In this document: piece after piece, positions 1 through 5,058 of the stretch | Layout: every line of letters begins with the position of its first letter | Position numbering within the stretch: position 1 is the first letter of the stretch | Source of the DNA: an uncultured Eubacteriales bacterium | Lineage (GTDB): Bacteria > Bacillota > Clostridia > Christensenellales > Christensenellaceae | Direction of reading: 5' to 3' | Assembly: GCA_902782475.1 (NCBI GenBank) | Contig: CACZNR010000091.1 | Coordinates: forward strand, 1-5,058 | DNA: 5,058 bases | Notes under the pieces: generated by a model | Told to the model about the DNA's origin: nothing | The model's database searches: none | Seen by the model: the letters and a program-made list of their open reading frames with translations, nothing else | Position numbers and translations under genes: made by a program

Positions 1-396
1 CTTCTCAAGAGAGGACTTGCAAATACGATAAAAGAACTGCTTATGAGCGCTGAATATATAATGGCAGGCGGAAATGAGAATATCATACTCTGTGAGAGAG
101 GAATAAGGACTTTTGAGGAATATACAAGGAATACTCTGGATATCTCAGCAATACCTGTCATAAAGGAGCTGTCACATCTTCCGGTGATCATCGATCCAAG
201 CCATGCAACAGGAGTGGCAAGATATGTAAAGTCGATGGCACTGGCTGCAACAGCTGCAGGAGCTGATGGTCTCATGATAGAAGTACATAATGATCCGCCT
301 CATGCTCTAAGTGATGGAGCACAGTCAGTGACACCTGAGGAATTTGAAGCTATAGCAAAGGAGATCTTTGAGATCAGAAAGGTGGTGGCAGGATGA
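1..396 (+). CDS. aroF: 3-deoxy-7-phosphoheptulonate (DAHP) synthase, type I beta, C-terminal part (5' truncated by window edge)
   Basis: This is the last 131 residues of the enzyme that condenses phosphoenolpyruvate and erythrose 4-phosphate into DAHP, the first step of the shikimate pathway in the cytoplasm. The reading frame is open from base 1, so the gene starts outside the window. The methionine at base 43 is internal: the residues before it ([14 protein letters not shown]) belong to the family's conserved KRG strand. Visible family motifs are [29 protein letters not shown] and ALSDG. By comparison with the Thermotoga-type enzyme, three metal ligands are present: His of DPSHATG (codon 202-204), Glu of MIEVH and Asp of LSDG. 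The cysteine metal ligand and any N-terminal regulatory (ACT or ferredoxin-like) domain lie outside the window, so feedback control cannot be judged. The stop codon overlaps the tyrA start as ATGA. Family assignment is firm; the symbol follows common Clostridia/Bacillota naming. Confidence 0.95.
   Translation, partial: LLKRGLANTIKELLMSAEYIMAGGNENIILCERGIRTFEEYTRNTLDISAIPVIKELSHLPVIIDPSHATGVARYVKSMALAATAAGADGLMIEVHNDPPHALSDGAQSVTPEEFEAIAKEIFEIRKVVAG
378..395 (+). promoter_or_regulatory. tyrA ribosome binding site and ATGA coupling with the DAHP synthase stop
   Basis: AAAGGTGG at 378-385 resembles a Shine-Dalgarno sequence and ends 7 bases before the ATG at 393. That ATG shares bases with the upstream TGA (394-396), so ribosomes finishing DAHP synthase can re-initiate here. 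The start is supported because the NAD(P)-binding fingerprint begins only a few residues in. Confidence 0.7.
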
Positions 397-1235
397 CTAC
401 GGTAGGTATAGTAGGTCTTGGCCTTATAGGAGGCTCCCTTGCCAAGGCTTTCAAGGAAAACTCGGATTACAGGGTGCTTGGGGCAAACAGGAGCAGGGAG
501 ACGATACTTCTTGCAAAGACAGTCAATGCCATCGATGATGAGCTTACTGACGAGAATATCGGAGAGTGTGATCTTCTCCTTGTGGCACTGTATCCTCAGT
601 CCACGATAGACTACATAGAGAGCAAGAAGGACCTGATATCAAAGGATACACTTGTGATGGACTGCTGCGGAGTGAAGCAGGCTGTATGCGGTCCGCTTTT
701 TGAGCTTGCAGAGAAATGCGGATTCACTTTTATCGGAGGGCACCCGATGGCAGGGACACAGTTCTCCGGATTCCTGAAGAGCAGGGCATCGCTTTTCAAG
801 GGAGCATCCATGATAATGGTGCCACCGAGATTTGATGACATTGAGCTTCTTGACAGGGCTAAACAGCTTCTGAGTCCTGCCGGATTCGGAAGATATGTAG
901 TTACTACAGCACAGAAGCATGATTCCATGATAGCGTTTACTTCCCAGATGGCTCATGTAGTATCCAATGCATTCATTAAGAGCCCTACAGCAAGGGAACA
1001 TAAAGGCTATTCAGCAGGCAGCTACAAGGATCTTACCAGAGTTGCATGGCTCAACGAAGACATGTGGACTGAGCTTTTCATGGCAAACAGGGATGAACTC
1101 ATAAAGGAACTTGGCATTTACATAGATTCTCTTACAGAATACAAGGAAGCTCTGGAAGAGAAGGATGAAAAGAGACTTCATGATCTTCTGAAGGAAGGCA
1201 GGATAGCCAAGGAAGAAGTGGACGGTGGCAGGTAA
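393..1235 (+). CDS. tyrA: Prephenate dehydrogenase
   Basis: A 280-residue cytoplasmic enzyme that oxidatively decarboxylates prephenate to 4-hydroxyphenylpyruvate, the tyrosine-branch step. An N-terminal Rossmann fold opens with [17 protein letters not shown] (GxGxxG at residues 8-13). The motif [13 protein letters not shown] (115-127) carries His117, which corresponds to the catalytic histidine of the family (E. coli His197, Aquifex His147). The helical domain shows QKHDSMIAF (His176) and QMAHVVSNA (His188). In YKDLTRVAW, Arg216 matches the family's substrate-carboxylate-binding arginine. At the end of the second beta strand the sequence reads GANRS (30-34) where NAD+-preferring members usually have an acidic residue, so NADP+ use is plausible. 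The protein ends soon after the helical domain and lacks the C-terminal ACT domain of the Bacillus enzyme, so direct tyrosine inhibition through that domain is not expected. Arogenate dehydrogenase activity cannot be excluded from sequence. It overlaps both neighbours. Confidence 0.95.
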   Translation: MTTVGIVGLGLIGGSLAKAFKENSDYRVLGANRSRETILLAKTVNAIDDELTDENIGECDLLLVALYPQSTIDYIESKKDLISKDTLVMDCCGVKQAVCGPLFELAEKCGFTFIGGHPMAGTQFSGFLKSRASLFKGASMIMVPPRFDDIELLDRAKQLLSPAGFGRYVVTTAQKHDSMIAFTSQMAHVVSNAFIKSPTAREHKGYSAGSYKDLTRVAWLNEDMWTELFMANRDELIKELGIYIDSLTEYKEALEEKDEKRLHDLLKEGRIAKEEVDGGR

Positions 1236-1237
1236 TG
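1224..1237 (+). promoter_or_regulatory. aroB start: TAATG coupling with weak Shine-Dalgarno
   Basis: The tyrA stop TAA (1233-1235) shares its last base with the aroB ATG (1235-1237). The only nearby purine-rich element at normal spacing is GGTGG at 1224-1228; a better AAGGAAG at 1209-1215 is about 20 bases away, which is too far for normal use. Initiation therefore probably depends on ribosomes arriving from tyrA. The start agrees with the family N-terminus. Confidence 0.55.
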
Positions 1238-2281
1238 AAGGTAAGAGTGGATGCCTCAAAAAGTTATGACATACTGATCGAAGAAGGAGCACTTGCGGGA
1301 CTGCCGGCTTTTCTCATGGACAGATTTCCTGAAAGAAAGATAGCTGTGATAACGGATGATAACGTGGCTCCTCTGTACATGGAAAAGGTGAGGGGGCTCA
1401 TACCTTCTTCCAATGAGATATCTCAGTACATACTGCCTCATGGAGAAAATTCAAAGAACGGAAGCAATTATCTCAGCATACTGAACTTCCTTGCCAGGGA
1501 GGGCCTCACAAGAAGCGACGTAATCCTGGCACTGGGAGGAGGGGTAGTAGGCGACATGGCCGGATTTGCTGCTGCAACATATCTTCGCGGAATAGCATTT
1601 ATACAGGTAGCAACAACGCTCCTTGCAATGGTGGACTCTTCCGTAGGCGGAAAGACAGCCATAGATCTTGATGAAGGAAAGAATCTTGCAGGAGCATTCT
1701 ATCAGCCGGAGCTGGTGATATGTGATTACAGCATGCTTTCAACACTTCCTGAGGATGTTTTCAGAGACGGATGTGCAGAAGTCATAAAATACGGAATGAT
1801 CAGGGACGGGGAGCTGTTCTCTGAACTGGAAAAAGGGATATTCACCGACAGGGAAAAAGTAATAGGAAGATGCATAGAGATAAAAAGGGATGTCGTAAAC
1901 GAAGATGAACATGACCTTGGGATAAGACAGATACTCAATTTCGGACACACCTTTGGTCATTCTGTGGAGAAATGCTCGGGATACAGCATATCCCATGGAA
2001 GAGCAGTGGCAATAGGCATGGCCATCATAACAAGAGCAGCCGTAAAAAAAGGCCTTTGCAAGGAAAGAGTCCTTGAAAGGCTTCTTGGGATACTCGATCT
2101 TTATGGATTGCCATCTGAATGTACATACAGTGCAGATGAACTTTTTGAAGTATCTCTTTCAGACAAGAAGCGTTCAGGAAGCACCATAAATCTTGTCATA
2201 CCAAGAGATACAGGAATAGTTGAGATAATGAAGACACCATTAAATGAGGTCAGATCGTTCCTGGAGGAAGGACTGGCATGA
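1235..2281 (+). CDS. aroB: 3-dehydroquinate synthase
   Basis: A 348-residue cytoplasmic enzyme converting DAHP to 3-dehydroquinate, using NAD+ and a divalent metal; it directly follows DAHP synthase in the pathway. The length is normal for bacterial AroB. The NAD-binding glycine-rich stretch is ALGGGVVGDMAGF (99-111), followed by TTLLAMVDSSVGGKTAI (127-143), a hallmark of the family. Metal ligands inferred from the fungal enzyme are Glu182 (in CAEVIKYG), His238 (in NFGHTFGH) and His254 (in SISHGRAVAIGM). The C-terminal domain keeps the DKK motif (310-312) that contributes to substrate binding. All key residues are present, so the enzyme should be active. The start is set by the TAATG overlap with tyrA, and the first residues match the usual AroB beginning. 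Its stop overlaps the aroA start as ATGA. Confidence 0.97.
   Translation: MKVRVDASKSYDILIEEGALAGLPAFLMDRFPERKIAVITDDNVAPLYMEKVRGLIPSSNEISQYILPHGENSKNGSNYLSILNFLAREGLTRSDVILALGGGVVGDMAGFAAATYLRGIAFIQVATTLLAMVDSSVGGKTAIDLDEGKNLAGAFYQPELVICDYSMLSTLPEDVFRDGCAEVIKYGMIRDGELFSELEKGIFTDREKVIGRCIEIKRDVVNEDEHDLGIRQILNFGHTFGHSVEKCSGYSISHGRAVAIGMAIITRAAVKKGLCKERVLERLLGILDLYGLPSECTYSADELFEVSLSDKKRSGSTINLVIPRDTGIVEIMKTPLNEVRSFLEEGLA
2263..2280 (+). promoter_or_regulatory. aroA ribosome binding site with ATGA coupling
   Basis: GGAGG at 2263-2267 lies 10 bases before the ATG at 2278, inside the last codons of aroB. The aroB TGA (2279-2281) overlaps the start, giving translational coupling plus a good independent Shine-Dalgarno. 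Confidence 0.75.
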
Positions 2282-3546
2282 GAGCTGTTATAGGTAAGGG
2301 CAAACTTGAAGGTACGGTAAGGGCAATACCCTCCAAATCATATGCTCACAGATATCTCATATGTGCCGGGTTGTCCGGGAAGGAAGTTGACTTATACTGT
2401 CCTCTGGATTCTGAAGATATTCTGGCAACAGCAGATTGCCTGAGAGCTCTTGGAACTGAAGTCAGAAGGAACGGAGATTATCTGCAACTTAAAAAGGGAC
2501 ATCTTCCGGATGAAGATGTAATAAGGCTCATGTGCAGGGAAAGCGGATCGACGCTCCGCTTCATGCTTCCTGTCGTTGCTGCAATGGGAGGAAGGTATGA
2601 GCTCTACAGTGAGGGAAGGCTTCCGAAGAGGCCGCTCAGTCCGTTATATGAAGAACTGACAGCTCACGGAGCCGTGCTTGGAAAACAGGGGATGTCACCT
2701 CTTTCCTGTGAGGGAAAGCTCAGGGGCGGAGTATATACCATACCAGGCAACATCTCTTCACAGTACATAAGCGGACTTCTGTTTGCACTTCCCCTCCTGG
2801 AAGAGGACAGCGTCTTAAGGATAACTGAGACCATTGAGTCATCCCCGTATATAGATCTTACCATTGACTGCCTTGAAAGGTCAGGAATAGACCCGGGCAG
2901 AAAGGATGAACGTACTTTTTACATAAAGGGTAAGCAGGATTATGATCTCGAAGGATCTTTCAGCATAGAAGGGGACTGGTCCAATGCGGCATTTTTTCTG
3001 GTGGCTTCAGCACTGACAGGGGGAAAGGTCGTTGTCAATGGACTCAGGGAGGATTCTATCCAGGGTGACAGAAAGATTCTGTCTGTACTTAAGGAAATGG
3101 GATTCGTTCCGGCCTGGGAGGAGCGTTCATTAAGGATACTCGGGCATGATCCCCATGGCATCGTGATAGATGCAAGAGAGATACCTGATATAATCCCTCC
3201 GCTGTCTCTGCTTGCCTGCGGGATAGAAGGGACTACTAAGGTTATAAATGCAGGGAGGCTTGCATTAAAGGAGAGCGACAGGCTCGAAGCCATCTGCTCT
3301 ATTCTGGGAAGCCTTGGAGCGGACATAGAAAAAGATAGAGAAAGCCTTACCATAAGAGGAACAGGCTCCATAAGGGGTGGAAATACTGAAACATTCAATG
3401 ATCACAGGATGGTGATGATGGCAGCAACAGCATCCGTCATATCCAGAGGTGACATCGTTATAGAAGGAACTGAAGCAGTCAGAAAATCATATCCGGTTTT
3501 TTTTGAAGATCTTGCAAAGCTGGGAGGAAGGGTAACAGTCTTATGA
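2278..3546 (+). CDS. aroA: 3-phosphoshikimate 1-carboxyvinyltransferase (EPSP synthase)
   Basis: A 422-residue cytoplasmic enzyme that transfers the enolpyruvyl group of PEP to shikimate 3-phosphate, the penultimate step to chorismate. The full set of active-site motifs can be aligned by eye to the E. coli enzyme: Lys20-Ser21 and Arg25 in PSKSYAHR; Gly90 and Arg94 in ESGSTLRF; Arg118 in LPKRPL; Ser160-Ser161-Gln162 in GNISSQYISG; Asp304 in IPDIIPP; Glu332 in LKESDRLEA; His376-Arg377 in NDHRM; and Lys403 in VRKSYP. GDWSNAAFF (232-240) is typical of Bacillota enzymes. The PEP-site loop keeps the glycine equivalent to E. coli Gly96, but has Ser for Thr97 and Phe for Pro101, so it fits neither the classical LFLGNAGTA motif nor an alanine-bearing tolerant type. 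Length is normal. It overlaps aroB upstream and aroC downstream by 4 bases each. Confidence 0.97.
   Translation: MRAVIGKGKLEGTVRAIPSKSYAHRYLICAGLSGKEVDLYCPLDSEDILATADCLRALGTEVRRNGDYLQLKKGHLPDEDVIRLMCRESGSTLRFMLPVVAAMGGRYELYSEGRLPKRPLSPLYEELTAHGAVLGKQGMSPLSCEGKLRGGVYTIPGNISSQYISGLLFALPLLEEDSVLRITETIESSPYIDLTIDCLERSGIDPGRKDERTFYIKGKQDYDLEGSFSIEGDWSNAAFFLVASALTGGKVVVNGLREDSIQGDRKILSVLKEMGFVPAWEERSLRILGHDPHGIVIDAREIPDIIPPLSLLACGIEGTTKVINAGRLALKESDRLEAICSILGSLGADIEKDRESLTIRGTGSIRGGNTETFNDHRMVMMAATASVISRGDIVIEGTEAVRKSYPVFFEDLAKLGGRVTVL
3523..3545 (+). promoter_or_regulatory. aroC ribosome binding region with ATGA coupling
   Basis: The purine-rich GGAGGAAGGG at 3523-3532 lies in the 3' end of aroA. 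Its AAGGG part (3528-3532) is 10 bases from the ATG at 3543, while the GGAGG part is 15 bases away, slightly far. The aroA TGA (3544-3546) overlaps the start. A second ATG at 3552 is less likely because family members begin with MSS followed by (F/Y)GN. Confidence 0.65.
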
Positions 3547-4634
3547 GCTCAATGTATGGAAATAACATAAAGGTATCAGTCTTCGGACAGTCACATTCTG
3601 AAGGGATAGGTGTAGTAGTGGATGGGATCCCTGCGGGGAAAAGCATCGACATGGATAAGCTTGATGCATTCATGTCAAGGAGAGCTCCCGGAAGGACAGA
3701 CCTGTCTACTGCCAGGAGGGAAGAAGACAGTATAGAGATCCTTGGAGGGATCATAGAAGGTCATACCTGTGGCGCTCCACTGGCTGCAGTAATAAGGAAT
3801 AATGATGTCAGATCAAAGGATTACAGTGAACTGAAAGTAAGACCAAGACCGGGACATGCGGATTATACAGCGGAAAAGAAGTATTCCGGTTTTCAGGACA
3901 TAAGGGGAGGAGGGCATTTTTCTGCCAGACTTACCGCTCCTTTATGTATAGCCGGAGGGGTGATCATTCAGATACTTGAAGACGAGGGGATACATATCGG
4001 TGCCCATATAAAGAAGATAAAGGACGTAGAGGACACCCTCTTCGATACCATTAAGGATGAGATTCCACTGATGGAAGAGATAAAGGGGAAGAGCATCCCT
4101 GTTATAGATGATACGTCAGGTGAAAGAATGCGCTCTGTTATAGAAAAAGCCAGGGAAGACGGCGATTCCGTGGTAGGAATAGTAGAAGTCAAGGTCACTG
4201 GGCTTGAAGCAGGGATCGGAGACCCCATGTTTGAAGGAATGGAGAACCGTATAGCATCTGCTGTTTTTGGCATACCTGCGGTAAAGGGTATAGAATTCGG
4301 TAATGGTTTTTCCTCTACGGATCTGTATGGGAGCCAGAATAATGATGCATTCTTCTATGAGGATGGAAATGTGAGGACAAGAACGAACAATCATGGAGGT
4401 ATACTCGGAGGGATCACTACAGGAATGCCTCTGGTGTACAGGGTCGCTTTCAAACCGACTCCTTCCATATTCAAGGAACAGGATACAGTCGATATGGGAA
4501 GCGGGGAGAATGCAAAGCTTGTCATAAAGGGTAGACACGATCCGTGCATAGTGATAAGAGCGGTACCTGTTGTGGAGGCTGTGACCGCTATAGCGATATA
4601 TGATGCTTATCTTGAAAGAAAAAAGGAGATCTGA
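3543..4634 (+). CDS. aroC: Chorismate synthase
   Basis: A 363-residue, reduced-FMN-dependent cytoplasmic enzyme that eliminates phosphate from EPSP to give chorismate, the branch-point compound used by the tyrA and pheA products. All three family signatures are visible: FGQSHSEGIG near the N-terminus (His18, the conserved active-site histidine of the first signature), GGGHFSARLTAPL around residues 122-134 (His125, the second conserved histidine) and GRHDPC at 330-335. RRAPGR (46-51) and RPRPGHADYT (100-109) are also conserved. Length is typical for the short bacterial form. No flavin reductase domain is fused, so FMN must be reduced by a separate enzyme (monofunctional type, inferred). Codon choice is striking: 19 of 21 arginine codons are AGA/AGG and 25 of 38 isoleucine codons are ATA. 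The gene overlaps aroA and ends 2 bases before pheA. Confidence 0.97.
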   Translation: MSSMYGNNIKVSVFGQSHSEGIGVVVDGIPAGKSIDMDKLDAFMSRRAPGRTDLSTARREEDSIEILGGIIEGHTCGAPLAAVIRNNDVRSKDYSELKVRPRPGHADYTAEKKYSGFQDIRGGGHFSARLTAPLCIAGGVIIQILEDEGIHIGAHIKKIKDVEDTLFDTIKDEIPLMEEIKGKSIPVIDDTSGERMRSVIEKAREDGDSVVGIVEVKVTGLEAGIGDPMFEGMENRIASAVFGIPAVKGIEFGNGFSSTDLYGSQNNDAFFYEDGNVRTRTNNHGGILGGITTGMPLVYRVAFKPTPSIFKEQDTVDMGSGENAKLVIKGRHDPCIVIRAVPVVEAVTAIAIYDAYLERKKEI

Positions 4635-4639
4635 GGATG
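4623..4639 (+). promoter_or_regulatory. pheA ribosome binding site
   Basis: AAGGAG at 4623-4628 lies 8 bases before the ATG at 4637, in the last codons of aroC. This is the only junction without overlap (2 bases between stop and start), and it has the best canonical Shine-Dalgarno in the window. It fixes the pheA start. Confidence 0.8.
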
Positions 4640-5058
4640 GAATTGAAGGATTACAGAAGTAAGATAGATGAGATAGACGGACAGATGCTTGAACTTTTCA
4701 GGCAGAGGCTTGATATATCCAGTGAGATGGCAGGATATAAAAAAGAGAGGAATCTTCCCGTTACGGACAGTGAGGTAGAAAGGAATAAGCTTTCTGCGCT
4801 TACCGCTGCCGCAGGGGAAAAATATTCAAATTACACATATTCCCTGTTTCAGGACATAGTGGACATCTGTAACAGTGCAGAATCAAGGGCCATGCATCCG
4901 TCCTCTGAACTCAAGGATAGGATAGATGAGACCATTAAGGGAACTCCTGATCTGTTTCCTGAGAGAGCCATAGTAGCATGTCAGGGAGTTGAGGGAGCGT
5001 ATTCGCAGCAGGCCTGTGACAAGATATTCAGGATCCCAAGCATAATGTATTTTACAAG
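4637..5058 (+). CDS. pheA: Bifunctional chorismate mutase / prephenate dehydratase (P-protein), N-terminal part (3' truncated by window edge)
   Basis: The visible 140 residues carry an AroQ-type, all-helical chorismate mutase domain (about residues 1-86), a linker, and the start of a prephenate dehydratase domain (from about residue 111, with VACQGVEGAYSQQAC). The full protein should turn chorismate into prephenate and then phenylpyruvate, the phenylalanine branch. In the mutase domain the carboxylate-binding arginines equivalent to E. coli Arg11 and Arg28 (here Arg7, Arg24) and Lys39 (Lys35) are present, as are Asp44 and Glu48. Three other active-site positions differ: Arg51 becomes Val47, Ser84 becomes Cys78 and Gln88 becomes Glu82, by my manual alignment. 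The dehydratase catalytic TRF motif and the C-terminal phenylalanine-binding ACT domain would lie beyond the edge and cannot be assessed. The frame is open to the last base. The fusion assignment is firm; efficiency of the mutase domain is less certain. Confidence 0.92.
   Translation, partial: MELKDYRSKIDEIDGQMLELFRQRLDISSEMAGYKKERNLPVTDSEVERNKLSALTAAAGEKYSNYTYSLFQDIVDICNSAESRAMHPSSELKDRIDETIKGTPDLFPERAIVACQGVEGAYSQQACDKIFRIPSIMYFT

Noticed and set aside
357..367. AAAGGAGATCT near the end of the DAHP synthase gene as the tyrA Shine-Dalgarno
   Set aside because: It is about 30 bases upstream of the tyrA ATG, too far; AAAGGTGG at 378-385 has normal spacing.
2044..2053. A-AAA-AAA run in aroB in the right phase for a -1 ribosomal slippage site
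   Set aside because: The zero frame continues through conserved AroB sequence including the DKK motif to a normal length, and no stimulatory structure is obvious, so programmed frameshifting is not supported.
2940..3398. 152-codon open frame on the minus strand inside aroA
   Set aside because: It lies wholly opposite a conserved, motif-complete aroA, is rich in Ser/Pro/Leu as expected for a mirror frame of this codon use, and has no recognisable domain.
3497..3504. Run of eight T that could be part of an intrinsic terminator
   Set aside because: There is no GC-rich hairpin just upstream, and the run encodes part of the conserved VRKSYPVFFEDL end of AroA, before the coupled aroC start.
4116..4538. 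140-codon open frame on the minus strand inside aroC
   Set aside because: It is antisense to conserved chorismate synthase sequence with no recognisable protein motif; it is explained by the coding bias of the + strand.
1..5058. Search for mobile elements, CRISPR repeats, tRNA/rRNA genes, riboswitches or an undescribed system
   Set aside because: All sequence is accounted for by six overlapping or abutting conserved aromatic biosynthesis genes; I saw no long direct or inverted repeats, and there is no non-coding space longer than 2 bases.

Overview
The window is a tightly packed stretch of an aromatic amino acid biosynthesis operon. All six genes lie on the + strand and essentially every base is coding. 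In order they are: the 3' end of a DAHP synthase gene (aroF-type, cut by the left edge), tyrA (prephenate dehydrogenase), aroB (3-dehydroquinate synthase), aroA (EPSP synthase), aroC (chorismate synthase) and the 5' part of pheA (chorismate mutase fused to prephenate dehydratase, cut by the right edge).

Together these genes cover entry into the shikimate pathway (DAHP synthase), the second step (AroB), the last two common steps to chorismate (AroA, AroC), and both branches from chorismate and prephenate towards tyrosine (TyrA) and phenylalanine (PheA). The middle steps (dehydroquinate dehydratase, shikimate dehydrogenase, shikimate kinase) are not visible and may lie downstream or elsewhere.

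Four of the five gene junctions overlap: three as ATGA and one as TAATG. The fifth, aroC to pheA, leaves only 2 bases between stop and start. This indicates one polycistronic mRNA with translational coupling. I see no promoter, terminator, leader or attenuator; those would lie upstream of the DAHP synthase gene or downstream of pheA. No intergenic stretch exceeds 2 bases.

The gene order, the Clostridia-like protein motifs (for example GDWSNAAFF in AroA and FGQSHSEGIG in AroC), moderate GC content by eye, purine-rich Shine-Dalgarno sequences, and strong use of AGA/AGG for arginine and ATA for isoleucine point to a Bacillota (Firmicutes) bacterium, probably class Clostridia. Genus cannot be fixed from the sequence alone. 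I found no mobile element, RNA gene, CRISPR array or foreign-looking segment. The window is ordinary core metabolism, not an undescribed system. The points most worth a second look are unusual active-site residues in the chorismate mutase domain of PheA and a TyrA cofactor loop suggesting NADP+ rather than NAD+.
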